Shown here one piece after another: positions 39,718 to 48,373 of a stretch of 64,000 bases of DNA. The translations under genes were made by a program, and so were the position numbers. This stretch comes from Moraxella oculi. GTDB taxonomy: Bacteria; Pseudomonadota; Gammaproteobacteria; Pseudomonadales; Moraxellaceae. The DNA is taken from assembly GCF_023336735.1 (NCBI RefSeq), contig NZ_JAMBAQ010000009.1, forward strand, positions 20,289 to 84,288. The letters are read 5' to 3'. Under the pieces are notes generated by a model. That model had not been told where the DNA came from. It saw only the letters and a list, made by a program, of their open reading frames with translations, and did no database searches. Positions within the stretch are counted from its first letter, which is position 1; every line of letters starts with the position of its first letter.

Positions 39718-39893
39718 TTAAAAAGGCACAAAATAAAGCCCAGAGGTATTCCAAAACGGTAAGACAAGCAAATAAAATATCAACAAAGTCGCAAGCAACC
39801 CCACCAGCTTTTTATGCTTTTTTGATGCTTTATTAGATACAAAATCGGCAAAAATAACACAATCGGAATGACAAAGTTTAGTAGGTAAAACAT
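39718..39893 (-). pseudogene. Small two-helix membrane protein, split by a one-base frameshift
   Basis: The ATG at 39893 sits seven bases after a perfect GAGGTGAT ribosome site and 3 nt after the stop of the 515-residue gene. Frame 1 encodes MFYLLNFVIPIVLFLPILYL and then a poly-A run, and stops at 39780. The frame one base back continues with HKKLVGLLATLLIFYLLVLPF and ends at TAA 39718. Adding one base to the A6 run joins both into a protein of about 58 residues with two helices. This could be a mutation, phase variation or a sequencing error. The slippery sequence is not in the usual -1 frameshift phase. Confidence 0.6.
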
Positions 39894-39896
39894 CAA

Positions 39897-41444
39897 TCAC
39901 CTCAAATACAATTTTATTTCATTCATTGGGATTTTGGATAAATAATAATCGCTCACAAGCTGTAAATATTTGCCGTCAATCACAAGACATTTGGCGGATT
40001 TTTCTTTGTTATTACCCTCATCATCAAAAAAATCCACCGATACAGGGCAAAATACTTTGGTGTTGCCTAAATTCCAAGCAAAGTAGCCGTAAAGAGCGTT
40101 GGGGCTTATGCTATTAATATAATCATTAAGTTTTCTGCAACTCTTCATATTTTGATTTGTAAAAACATCTACTTGGCAATATTTACCCCAAAATACTGGT
40201 TCAAAATTATATTGATACTTTTTAATATCTTTTTCCGTTAAACCATTAATCGTATCTGACATGGCATTGCCATTATGTATGAGATACCAAGATGAATTTT
40301 GGGGTTTTTCTATAAATCTTGTTTTATAAAGAGAAACTTCATAATTACTAAAAACAGAAACATAGCATAAATAAAAAAGGACAAATAGAGCACTCGCAAT
40401 ATAAAAAGCATAATTATGTCTTTTGTTCTTATAGAAATATTCAAAAGATAAATAAGAAAAAAGCAAAGAAGATGAAAAAATAATAATTGAAAAAATATAG
40501 AACAATATAAAAGTTTTAGTATTTTCCAGTACGCCCAATGTAGGAATAATGACAAATAAAAAATGTAAACACACAGGTAATATATGCAGCATAGCAATTG
40601 CAAGAACCCAAATACTATTTTCCTGTATATTGTTTTTGTATAATTTATTTTGATTTAAAAAAATAAAACCATATGCTATATTAAAAAATATAAATACAAA
40701 AGTTAAAAAATTTAAAATATTACTATAATATTTATTGAGAGAAGTACTTAATATTGAGTCAGCAAAAAATATTATTGTGAAAATTCCAATAAACCAAAAC
40801 ATACTCCAATAAACAAACTTAGCATAATAAATGATGTCTCTTTTTTTATTTTCATAAAAAAATGTATTTTCTATAATATTAAAAAATAATTTAATAATAT
40901 TTATAGAAAATCCAATTACAGATATGAAAAATAGTGTTATAAATAATAATACTGGTATTAATAAAGAAAAAATTAACTTATTAGCATTTAAAATAAACTT
41001 TATCACATTTTTTAATTTTGGATTTATACTGAGTAATTTATTTTTATTTTTTGATGAGCTATTTTGGGAAATTTGTTTCTTGCTACCTGGATTTAAAAAA
41101 TCACTAGAGATATTATTTAGTATTATGTTTATAAAAAAAGGAGACAAAAAACCAAACGATAAGATAATATAGAATATAATATGAACAATAAAAATTGAGA
41201 CGGACACATTAGATGCTGAAATATTATCAGGGAATAAAAATAAATGATTTATCTTTTTTAGATACAAGTAAACATTGATTCCCCCAAAGATAATGCCAAA
41301 AATTGTAGCGATGCTGATAAATTTAATTAAATACTCAAAAATAGCATTTAACTTCTTAAATTGAAAATTGTTAGAATTATGTTGTATTTCAAAATCCTGG
41401 CAGACACCGATATTCTCTTTATCTTTTAAATCTTTTATTGGCAT
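39897..41444 (-). CDS. Unrecognised polytopic membrane protein with periplasmic Cys domain
   Basis: I do not recognise a family. The 515-residue product has a polar N-tail of about 35 residues and eight to nine hydrophobic helices between residues 38 and 370. A soluble C-terminal domain of about 140 residues follows, with four cysteines (GKYCQV, KSCRKL, VFCPVS, AKCLVI) that could form disulfides if exported. Codon use is extremely AT-rich (long Asn, Ile, Phe and Lys runs), unlike its neighbours, which suggests recent acquisition. AAGGAT precedes the ATG. It lies between the ettA terminator and the small two-helix gene, and the pair probably forms an operon. Confidence 0.7.
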   Translation of the reverse strand: MPIKDLKDKENIGVCQDFEIQHNSNNFQFKKLNAIFEYLIKFISIATIFGIIFGGINVYLYLKKINHLFLFPDNISASNVSVSIFIVHIIFYIILSFGFLSPFFINIILNNISSDFLNPGSKKQISQNSSSKNKNKLLSINPKLKNVIKFILNANKLIFSLLIPVLLFITLFFISVIGFSINIIKLFFNIIENTFFYENKKRDIIYYAKFVYWSMFWFIGIFTIIFFADSILSTSLNKYYSNILNFLTFVFIFFNIAYGFIFLNQNKLYKNNIQENSIWVLAIAMLHILPVCLHFLFVIIPTLGVLENTKTFILFYIFSIIIFSSSLLFSYLSFEYFYKNKRHNYAFYIASALFVLFYLCYVSVFSNYEVSLYKTRFIEKPQNSSWYLIHNGNAMSDTINGLTEKDIKKYQYNFEPVFWGKYCQVDVFTNQNMKSCRKLNDYINSISPNALYGYFAWNLGNTKVFCPVSVDFFDDEGNNKEKSAKCLVIDGKYLQLVSDYYLSKIPMNEIKLYLR

Positions 41445-41461
41445 TTTTTATCCTTGAAATC

Positions 41462-41496
41462 AAAAAAAACACCAAGCAACTTAAATTGCTTGGTGT
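41462..41496 (-). terminator. ettA terminator
   Basis: Minus strand ACACCAAGCAA-loop-TTGCTTGGTGT followed by eight T residues. It sits just after ettA and before the acquired membrane-protein gene. Confidence 0.92.
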
Positions 41497-41503
41497 GATA
41501 ATA

Positions 41504-43165
41504 TTAACCCCCAATCTTCTTATATTTCATTCTCTTAGGCGTGGCATCTGCCCCAAGTCGTTCTTTACGCCATTTTTCATATTCTGAATAATTGCCGTCA
41601 AAAAATTCAGGCTCTTCATTTTCAAACGACAAAATATGCGTACAAATACGGTCCAAGAACCATCGGTCGTGCGACACCACCATGACCGTACCAGGGAACA
41701 CCTGCACCGCATCTTCCAAGGCACGCAAGGTTTCCACATCAAGGTCGTTGGACGGTTCGTCAAGCAAGATGACATTCGCCCCTTGTTTTAAGGTTTTGGC
41801 AAGTTGTAAGCGATTGCGTTCACCGCCCGACAGATTGCCCACCAGTTTTTGCTGGTCTTGACCTTTAAAGTTAAAACGCCCAATATAAGCACGGCTTGGC
41901 GTGGTGTACTCGCCCACGGTAATCATATCAAGCCCGTCCGAGACTTCTTCCCACACGGTTTTGTTGTCGTCCAGATTATCACGCACCTGCCCCACATAGG
42001 CGACTTTCACGCTCTCGCCCACTTCTACCGTGCCAGTATCGGGCTTGTCTTTGCCGGTAATCATATTAAACAGCGTGGTTTTACCTGCACCGTTCGGCCC
42101 AACAATCCCCACAATCGCCATTGGCGGCACGGTAAAGGATAAGTTTTCATACAGCAAACGACCGTCAAAGGATTTGGAGATGTTCTTGACCTCAATGACT
42201 TTATTACCTAGGCGTGGTCCTGGTGGGATATAAATTTCTGCTGTTTCATTACGCTGTTGGAACTCACGAGAGTTCATCTCTTCAAAGCGTTCTAGGCGGG
42301 ATTTGGATTTGGCTTGCTGACCTTTTTGATTTTTGCGTACCCATTCTAGTTCTTGCTTTAAGGCTTTGGCAAAGGCTTCTTCTTGCTTTTGTTCTTGTTC
42401 TAGGCGTTTATTTTTTTGTTCTAGCCATTCGGTGTAGTTGCCTTGATACGGATAGCCATAGCCACGGTCAAGCTCCAAAATCCACTCAGCAACATTGTCA
42501 AGGAAATAGCGGTCGTGGGTAATCGCCACAATCGTGCCTGAATAATCTTTTAAAAATCTTTCAAGCCACGCCACACTCTCAGCGTCTAAGTGGTTGGTCG
42601 GCTCATCAAGCAGCAGCATATCAGGCTTAGATAAAAGCAGTCGGCACAATGCCACACGGCGTTTTTCACCGCCAGACAGCTTAGAAACATCAGCGTCCCA
42701 CGGTGGCAAGCGAAGTGCGTCCGCTGCTTTTTCAAGCTGGGTATTTAGGTTGTGAGCGTCCCACGCTTGAATGATGTCTTCCATTTTGCCTTGTTCTACG
42801 GCAAGTTTGTCAAAGTCAGCATCAGGTTCGGCATATTCGGCGTAGATTTGGTTTAGGCGTTCAAGGGCATCTAGGGCTTCACGCACACCATCTTCTACAT
42901 TGCCACGCACATCTTTGGCAGGGTCTAGCTGGGGTTCTTGGGGTAAATAGCCAACTTTAATGCCTGCTTGGGGGCGAGCTTCACCACTGTATTCGGTGTC
43001 CACGCCTGCCATAATGCGTAGCAAGGTGGATTTGCCTGCACCGTTTAGCCCCAATACGCCAATTTTGGCACCTGGGAAAAATGACAATGAAATGTCCTTT
43101 AAAATCTCTCGCTTAGGCGGGATGATTTTGGACACTTTGTTCATTGTATAAATATATTGAGCCAT
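41504..43165 (-). CDS. ettA: Energy-dependent translational throttle protein EttA (ABC-F)
   Basis: Cytosolic ABC-F ATPase that binds the ribosomal E site and gates entry into elongation according to ATP/ADP. Two ABC domains: Walker A GLNGAGKST and GPNGAGKTT, LSGGEKRR and LSGGERNR signatures, Walker B DEPTNHLD and DEPSNDLD. The EttA-type linker (about residues 240-320) and the arm insertion are present. 553 residues, the usual length. AAAGGAT precedes the ATG. This housekeeping subtype is not an antibiotic-protection ABC-F. Confidence 0.96.
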   Translation of the reverse strand: MAQYIYTMNKVSKIIPPKREILKDISLSFFPGAKIGVLGLNGAGKSTLLRIMAGVDTEYSGEARPQAGIKVGYLPQEPQLDPAKDVRGNVEDGVREALDALERLNQIYAEYAEPDADFDKLAVEQGKMEDIIQAWDAHNLNTQLEKAADALRLPPWDADVSKLSGGEKRRVALCRLLLSKPDMLLLDEPTNHLDAESVAWLERFLKDYSGTIVAITHDRYFLDNVAEWILELDRGYGYPYQGNYTEWLEQKNKRLEQEQKQEEAFAKALKQELEWVRKNQKGQQAKSKSRLERFEEMNSREFQQRNETAEIYIPPGPRLGNKVIEVKNISKSFDGRLLYENLSFTVPPMAIVGIVGPNGAGKTTLFNMITGKDKPDTGTVEVGESVKVAYVGQVRDNLDDNKTVWEEVSDGLDMITVGEYTTPSRAYIGRFNFKGQDQQKLVGNLSGGERNRLQLAKTLKQGANVILLDEPSNDLDVETLRALEDAVQVFPGTVMVVSHDRWFLDRICTHILSFENEEPEFFDGNYSEYEKWRKERLGADATPKRMKYKKIGG

Positions 43166-43247
43166 AGCTATCCTTTTGATTTAAAAGAAAAATTTTAAAA
43201 ATTGACCACACTCTTATTGCTAAGATCAATGGTAAGCTTAACCGCTT

Positions 43248-43276
43248 ATTATCGCATTGTTTTGTATGGCTAGCAA
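43248..43276 (-). promoter_or_regulatory. Predicted ettA promoter
   Basis: On the minus strand TTGCTA (43271-43276), a 17-nt spacer and GATAAT (43248-43253), about 80 nt before the ettA ATG. Confidence 0.5.
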
Positions 43277-43301
43277 GGTGTTTTGTCTGAGATTTTCCAG
43301 G

Positions 43302-43334
43302 GTGAATATACATCAATGATTGATGTATATTCAC
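43302..43334. repeat. 33-nt palindrome upstream of ettA
   Basis: Arms GTGAATATACATCAAT and ATTGATGTATATTCAC are perfect reverse complements around a single central G. It ends 26 nt before the ettA -35 box. No T-run follows on either strand, so it is not a terminator; an operator site or a remnant of a mobile repeat are the alternatives. Confidence 0.85.
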
Positions 43335-43696
43335 TAATGATAAATAATAAAAAAGAAGCTGGCACATATAATGTACACACCATCATAAAAAACCAATCGC
43401 CATAACACGACAAAAGTCAATTGAAAGCCACCTAAATTCTTCGCGACAAAAATTTACTGTCGAGCATCAAATATTTGCTAGGTATGCAAAATAATGCAGT
43501 TATGCAATGCCATCACAAAATACGATTGACAATACAACATCATCTGGTTTAAGCAGCCAATCTGACACAACCCACAAATTTTTTATAAAATTCTTGCCCA
43601 ATTATTAAAATTTACTAATTTTTATAACAATCATACTGCTTTCTTTCTTAAAATAAAAATTGTATAATAAAACCTCCCAATCTTAAAGGAATTGTT
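43335..43696. other. Long spacer upstream of the carbonic anhydrase gene
   Basis: No credible gene. It holds a small dyad CGACA...TGTCG near 43445-43460, an isolated TTGACA at 43526-43531, and TATAAT at 43663-43668 just ahead of the carbonic anhydrase start. Nothing else is recognised. Confidence 0.5.
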
Positions 43697-44491
43697 ATGA
43701 AAAATATTCTACTACCTCTTGCAATTGTTGCTTTAGTCAGTGCCTGCGCCACCAATCAAAAAATTCAACCAGTTAAACCGCACACTCATACACATCACGA
43801 TCACGACCATCACGACCATGGTTGGGATTACGCACATCCAGAAAAATGGGGCGATCAGGAAGTCAATCGTCTGTGCAAAACAGGTGTTGGTCAGTCGCCC
43901 ATCAACATTCATCAGGTTACCAAGCCAGCACCCAACTCAAAAGGTCAATTCAACCTAAAATCAAATTACCACACAACAGACTTTGAAGTGGTCAACAATG
44001 GCCACACCATTGTCTTTAATGCCAAGAGCGATAATAATACCCTAAGTATCAATGGCGTTAATTACAAATTGCTACAATTTCATTACCATGTACCAAGTGA
44101 ACACACTGTCATGAATGCGTTCTATCCACTAGAAATTCATTTCGTGCATCAAAACGCCAGTGGCAATCTAGCAGTTGTGGGCGTATTGGTAGATAAAGGT
44201 GCCCACAACGCTGATTTCAATAAAATCTTAACAAACCTACCTACAACAGCAGCAACCAAAGGTATGCTAAAAAACTTTAATATTGAAACCTTAATGCCAA
44301 AGAATAGTGCAACTTACGCCTATGACGGATCATTAACCACACCTCCTTGTAGTGAACAAGTACAATGGCTCCTAAAAGCCAATCCAATAAGCGCAAGTAC
44401 TGCACAGCTCAATACGCTATCAAAATTGTACAATGGGAATAACCGTCCAGTGCAGCCACAAAACAATAGAACAGTTTATGTAATTGAGTGA
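43697..44491 (+). CDS. Alpha-class carbonic anhydrase, His-rich lipoprotein
   Basis: Hydrates CO2 to bicarbonate outside the cytoplasm. Signal peptide with lipobox VSAC (Cys17), then a His/Asp-rich linker between residues 29 and 41 with eight histidines. The zinc ligands are H129 and H131 (QFHYH) and H148 (EIHFVH); GQSPINI, SEHT and TTPPCSEQVQW complete the alpha-class pattern. C60 and the PPCS cysteine probably form the usual disulfide. 264 residues. AAAGGA precedes the ATG. The His-rich tail is unusual and may bind zinc. Confidence 0.95.
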   Translation: MKNILLPLAIVALVSACATNQKIQPVKPHTHTHHDHDHHDHGWDYAHPEKWGDQEVNRLCKTGVGQSPINIHQVTKPAPNSKGQFNLKSNYHTTDFEVVNNGHTIVFNAKSDNNTLSINGVNYKLLQFHYHVPSEHTVMNAFYPLEIHFVHQNASGNLAVVGVLVDKGAHNADFNKILTNLPTTAATKGMLKNFNIETLMPKNSATYAYDGSLTTPPCSEQVQWLLKANPISASTAQLNTLSKLYNGNNRPVQPQNNRTVYVIE

Positions 44492-44506
44492 TTTTTTAGC
44501 TTTTTT

Positions 44507-44540
44507 ATCAAGAAAGCATCTTGATGGTGCTTTCTTGATA
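44507..44540 (+). terminator. Hairpin after the carbonic anhydrase gene
   Basis: TATCAAGAAAGCA and TGCTTTCTTGATA form a 13-bp stem with a 9-nt loop. The T-run precedes rather than follows it, so it is not a classical terminator; it may protect the mRNA 3' end. Confidence 0.45.
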
Positions 44541-44718
44541 AGCCCCTACCCAATCCTACTTAAAATCAAAAAATCTCCTATTTGGGTTCTATTAAACCCA
44601 AAAGGCTTTTATCTTGTTGGCAGGTTTGAGTAAGACAATCAACCCAGCATCACAACAAGACTCAATCAATTTTTAACAAATGGGCGCACCACTTTTTCAA
44701 ACCAGCCATCTTTAATAA

Positions 44719-44758
44719 AAATGGCGATCTCCCAAAATAGAAAACCGCCATTTAGATA
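44719..44758 (-). terminator. Terminator of the ketone-body operon
   Basis: On the minus strand AAATGGCG and CGCCATTT pair around a 19-nt loop and end in TTATT. It lies 10 nt past scoB. Confidence 0.65.
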
Positions 44759-44767
44759 CAGTTGCCA

Positions 44768-45397
44768 TCACTGAATGACCGCCACCCCAGTTTTGCTTTG
44801 CAATTCATCAAAACTGACACCATCTGCAAGCTCAATAAGTTTCAATCCCTTGTCGGTAACATCAAGCACTGCCAAATCAGTAATAATGCGATGCACCACG
44901 CCTTTGCCTGTCAAAGGCAAATCGCAATGCGGCTTGATTTTAAACGAGCCGTCTTTGGCGGTATGCTCCATCAGCACCACCACTCTTTGCACGCCTGCCA
45001 CCAAATCCATCGCACCGCCCATTCCCTTGACCATTTTGCCTGGTATCATCCAGTTGGCAAGATCGCCCTTTTCAGACACTTCCATTGCCCCCAAAATCGC
45101 CAAATTGACCTTACCGCCACGAATCATCGCAAAGGACTGAGAACTACTAAAAAAACTTGCCCCTTTAACGGTGGTAACCGTTTGCTTGCCTGCGTTAATC
45201 AAATCAGGGTCAATGGTGTCCTCTGTGGGAAATTCACCAATCCCCAATAGACCATTTTCTGATTGAAGCATCACGCTTACACCTTTTGGGATATAATTGG
45301 CAACCAAAGTTGGCAAGCCAATACCCAAATTGACATAATAGCCGTCTTTTAGTTCACTGCTTGCACGCTGTGCCATTTGCTGTCTTGTCCACGCCAT
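44768..45397 (-). CDS. scoB: 3-oxoacid CoA-transferase subunit B
   Basis: With ScoA transfers CoA from succinyl-CoA (or acetyl-CoA) to acetoacetate. The catalytic glutamate E47 is in [10 protein letters not shown], the family motif. [14 protein letters not shown] and the late [14 protein letters not shown] also fit. 209 residues. AGGAG precedes the ATG, and it starts 14 nt after scoA. Whether the CoA donor is succinyl- or acetyl-CoA (AtoDA type) cannot be read. Confidence 0.93.
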   Translation of the reverse strand: MAWTRQQMAQRASSELKDGYYVNLGIGLPTLVANYIPKGVSVMLQSENGLLGIGEFPTEDTIDPDLINAGKQTVTTVKGASFFSSSQSFAMIRGGKVNLAILGAMEVSEKGDLANWMIPGKMVKGMGGAMDLVAGVQRVVVLMEHTAKDGSFKIKPHCDLPLTGKGVVHRIITDLAVLDVTDKGLKLIELADGVSFDELQSKTGVAVIQ

Positions 45398-45411
45398 TTT
45401 TTGCTCCTAGA

Positions 45412-46116
45412 TTATTGGTCTTGTTTGATAGTACGCTGTTCAATGCGTTTTTGTGGATTTTTATTAACCACAATGCGATGCACATAAATGCCAGGCAAAT
45501 GAATGTCATCAGGGTCAAGCTCGCCTGTTTCTACCAACTCTTCCACTTCTACCACGCAAATTTTGCCAGCAGTTGCCACATCAGGGTTGAAGTTTCTGGC
45601 AGTTTTGTTAAATATCAAATTACCTGCTTTGTCCGCCTTGTATGCCTTAACAAGGGCAACATCAGCCGTCAATGACCGTTCGAGCAAATACTCCGCTCCG
45701 TCAAACTCACGCAATTCTTTGCCGTCCGCCACCTGCGTTCCCACGCCTGTTTTGGTATAAAAAGCAGGAATGCCAGCACCACCAGCACGCAATTTCTCAG
45801 CAAGCGTGCCTTGTGGTGTCAGCTCCACTTCCAGCTCACCACTTAAAAATTGGCGTTCAAACTCTTTGTTTTCACCGACATAAGAGGCAATCATTTTTTT
45901 GATTTGGCGAGTTTGTAATAATAGCCCCAAGCCAAAGTCGTCCACGCCTGCGTTATTGCTGATACAAGTCAAACCCTTGACACCGCTATCACGCAATGCC
46001 AAAATCAACGCCTCTGGAATACCACATAAGCCAAAACCACCAATGGCAAGGGTTTGACCGTTTTTGACAATGTCTTTTAATGCTAATTCGGCACTGTCAT
46101 ACACTTTTGAAGTCAT
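45412..46116 (-). CDS. scoA: 3-oxoacid CoA-transferase subunit A
   Basis: Alpha subunit partner of ScoB. The glycine-rich [14 protein letters not shown] and the [14 protein letters not shown] motif are typical. 234 residues from the ATG at 46116, preceded by AGGAGTG. The frame is open a further 31 codons into the upstream atoE gene, but that part has no ribosome site. It is the fourth gene of the hydroxybutyrate/acetoacetate operon. Confidence 0.93.
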   Translation of the reverse strand: MTSKVYDSAELALKDIVKNGQTLAIGGFGLCGIPEALILALRDSGVKGLTCISNNAGVDDFGLGLLLQTRQIKKMIASYVGENKEFERQFLSGELEVELTPQGTLAEKLRAGGAGIPAFYTKTGVGTQVADGKELREFDGAEYLLERSLTADVALVKAYKADKAGNLIFNKTARNFNPDVATAGKICVVEVEELVETGELDPDDIHLPGIYVHRIVVNKNPQKRIEQRTIKQDQ

Positions 46117-46145
46117 AAAACACTCCTGTTTTGTTAAAAATATGT

Positions 46146-47486
46146 TTATGTTAAAAAGAAAAATCCGCCTGTGATAATCACACCTGACGCCACCAAAACC
46201 ATTAAACAATAACCCATAATGGCACGTGCATCAAGCCCTGCAATACCAAGTAACGGCAATGCCCAGAATGGCTGAATCATATTTGTCCACGCATCACCCC
46301 ACGCAATCGCCATAGCCGTTACAGCAGGGTCTACGCCCAATTTGACGCCAGCAGGTATCATCACTGGTCCTTGCACAGCAAACTGGCCCCCACCTGATGG
46401 CACAAAAATATTGACAAGTCCTGCACTCAAAAAAGCCAAGACAGGGAAAGTGTCTTTAGAGGCGACATTCACAAAAAATTCGCTAATCTGCGAACCAATA
46501 GAGATACCATCTACACTCGCCCCTGTCATCAAACCCATAATCCCCCCATAAAATGGGAACAAAATCACAATACCTGTGATGCCATTGATACCACCGTCTA
46601 CCGCACGGTAGTAGCGTTCTAGCGAGCCGTGAGCCAGCAAACCGACAAATAAAAATAAACCAATGACAATATTTAAACCCAAACTAAAACCATTTTCGCC
46701 AAATTCTGCCACATAATAAAGCAGTGCCATACCTAAAAGCAACACAGCTACCATACGGCCATCATCCAGTTTTTGTGCAGGGGTCGTGCGTGGTGGTAAC
46801 TGGTATTGTTGCTCTTCAATGAGTTTTGGGTCAATAAGCGTTGGCTTTTTGGGTTGCATAAAACGGTTTAATAATGGAATAATAACAAGCAAAAGCACAA
46901 CGATAATCAAGTTATAACCAGAAAATAAAGTTTGTGATACAGGTACAGCTTCTGTGATAACATCACCTGTCAATTTTTTTAGAGTGTCTCCGCCAGAGCT
47001 TAAGGTCAAAGGCACCGAGCCTGACAGCCCGCCGTGCCAAATCACAAAACCTGAATAAGCCGAAGCCACCAATAAAGGATAGTCCACATTTTTGACTTGT
47101 TTGGCAATCGCTTTGGCAAATACCGCACCTACAACCAAACCAAATCCCCAATTCAGCCACGAACCAACCAAACCAACTAAGGTAACCACCACAATCGCTG
47201 TGCTAGGCGACTGGATACGACTTGCCAATTTGCTTAACAATTTTTGCACAATCGGTGCATTGGCAAGGGCATACCCTGTTACCAAAATTAACGCCATCTG
47301 CATCGCAAAGCCGTGTAGCGACCACAAGCCTTTACCCCAATGTCCTGCCATTTGTAGAGCGGATTGTCCTGTCAAAGCCAGACCTGCAACAAAAGCGATA
47401 AAGGTTAAAATAATAGAAAACACAAACGGTGAAGGCAAATAGCGGTTCACCAATTGTACGCTTGCGTTGGTAATCAGTTGTAACAT
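46146..47486 (-). CDS. atoE: Short-chain fatty acid transporter, AtoE family
   Basis: Inner-membrane permease of the AtoE family, 446 residues, with about eleven hydrophobic helices and the characteristic [20 protein letters not shown] and [15 protein letters not shown] motifs. AtoE proteins import short-chain fatty acids or acetoacetate. AAAGGA precedes the ATG. It lies between hbdH and scoA, consistent with acetoacetate uptake. Confidence 0.92.
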   Translation of the reverse strand: MLQLITNASVQLVNRYLPSPFVFSIILTFIAFVAGLALTGQSALQMAGHWGKGLWSLHGFAMQMALILVTGYALANAPIVQKLLSKLASRIQSPSTAIVVVTLVGLVGSWLNWGFGLVVGAVFAKAIAKQVKNVDYPLLVASAYSGFVIWHGGLSGSVPLTLSSGGDTLKKLTGDVITEAVPVSQTLFSGYNLIIVVLLLVIIPLLNRFMQPKKPTLIDPKLIEEQQYQLPPRTTPAQKLDDGRMVAVLLLGMALLYYVAEFGENGFSLGLNIVIGLFLFVGLLAHGSLERYYRAVDGGINGITGIVILFPFYGGIMGLMTGASVDGISIGSQISEFFVNVASKDTFPVLAFLSAGLVNIFVPSGGGQFAVQGPVMIPAGVKLGVDPAVTAMAIAWGDAWTNMIQPFWALPLLGIAGLDARAIMGYCLMVLVASGVIITGGFFFLT

Positions 47487-47535
47487 AGCAAAATCCTTTT
47501 AAAAATGAAAAAATCACCAATTTACATTCTAACGC

Positions 47536-48327
47536 CTACCGCATTCCCCAACCGTGGCTGGCAATAAACGACTGCCCTGTAAAGACATTGCTGTCAAATG
47601 CTGCTAAAAATAAGGCAAGCTCACTAATATCTTGCGTGGTGGTAAACTCGCCGTCCACCGTTTGCCCAAGCATAATATTTTTCACCACTTCTTCTTCGGA
47701 TATTCCCTTTTCACGAGCTTGTTCGGGGATTTGTTTTTCTACAAGCGGTGTTTTGACAAAACCTGGACAGATGGTGTGGCTACGCACATGATGCTCCGCC
47801 CCTTCTTTTGCCAATACTCGGCACAGTCCAAGCAGTCCGTGCTTGGCGGTTACATAAGGGGCTTTGTAAAGCGATGCTTCGTGCGAATGCACCGACCCCA
47901 TATAAATCACCGTGCCAGATTTTTGGGCGTACATATATTTTAGCACCGCCTGCGTGGTCAAAAATGCCCCATCCAGATGAATGGCAAGCATTTTTTTCCA
48001 GTCATCAAAAGCAAGTTTGTCAATGGGATCGATGATTTGCACGCCTGCATTGGAAATCAAAACATCAATTGTACCAAATGCTTTGGCAAAGCTGTCCACG
48101 CCTGCCACGACTTCATTTTGGTCAGCGACATTCATCACAATGGCAAGTGCCTGACCGCCTTCTGCAGTGATTTCATCACAAACGGCTTTGGCATTGGCTT
48201 CATTGATATCCGCCACGCCAACGCTTGCTCCTGATTTGGCAAATGCCAATGCCATCGCTTTGCCAAGCCCAGACCCTGCACCTGTGATCAGAGCGGTTTT
48301 GCCTGTTAAATGATAAGAAATACTCAT
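47536..48327 (-). CDS. D-3-hydroxybutyrate dehydrogenase (SDR family)
   Basis: NAD-dependent short-chain dehydrogenase that oxidises 3-hydroxybutyrate to acetoacetate. The NAD motif TGAGSGLG at 15-22, ISNAGVQ, and catalytic YVTAKHG with upstream Ser are present; the C-terminal [43 protein letters not shown] block is that of hydroxybutyrate dehydrogenases. 263 residues. GAAGGA precedes the ATG. Neighbours scoAB and two permeases fix the substrate. Confidence 0.9.
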   Translation of the reverse strand: MSISYHLTGKTALITGAGSGLGKAMALAFAKSGASVGVADINEANAKAVCDEITAEGGQALAIVMNVADQNEVVAGVDSFAKAFGTIDVLISNAGVQIIDPIDKLAFDDWKKMLAIHLDGAFLTTQAVLKYMYAQKSGTVIYMGSVHSHEASLYKAPYVTAKHGLLGLCRVLAKEGAEHHVRSHTICPGFVKTPLVEKQIPEQAREKGISEEEVVKNIMLGQTVDGEFTTTQDISELALFLAAFDSNVFTGQSFIASHGWGMR

Positions 48328-48373
48328 TAGATTTTCCTTCTAAAAAACATTATTAATTCAGCACCAATCAATC

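Noticed and set aside
39718..39900. 60-codon frame starting with GTG after the AT-rich gene
   Set aside because: Its N-terminal half is polar and unlike a membrane protein; the ATG at 39893 in another frame has the ribosome site, so I treat the region as one frameshifted gene.
43350..43690. Possible small RNA in the spacer before the carbonic anhydrase gene
   Set aside because: No promoter/terminator pair delimits a transcript; only isolated boxes were found.
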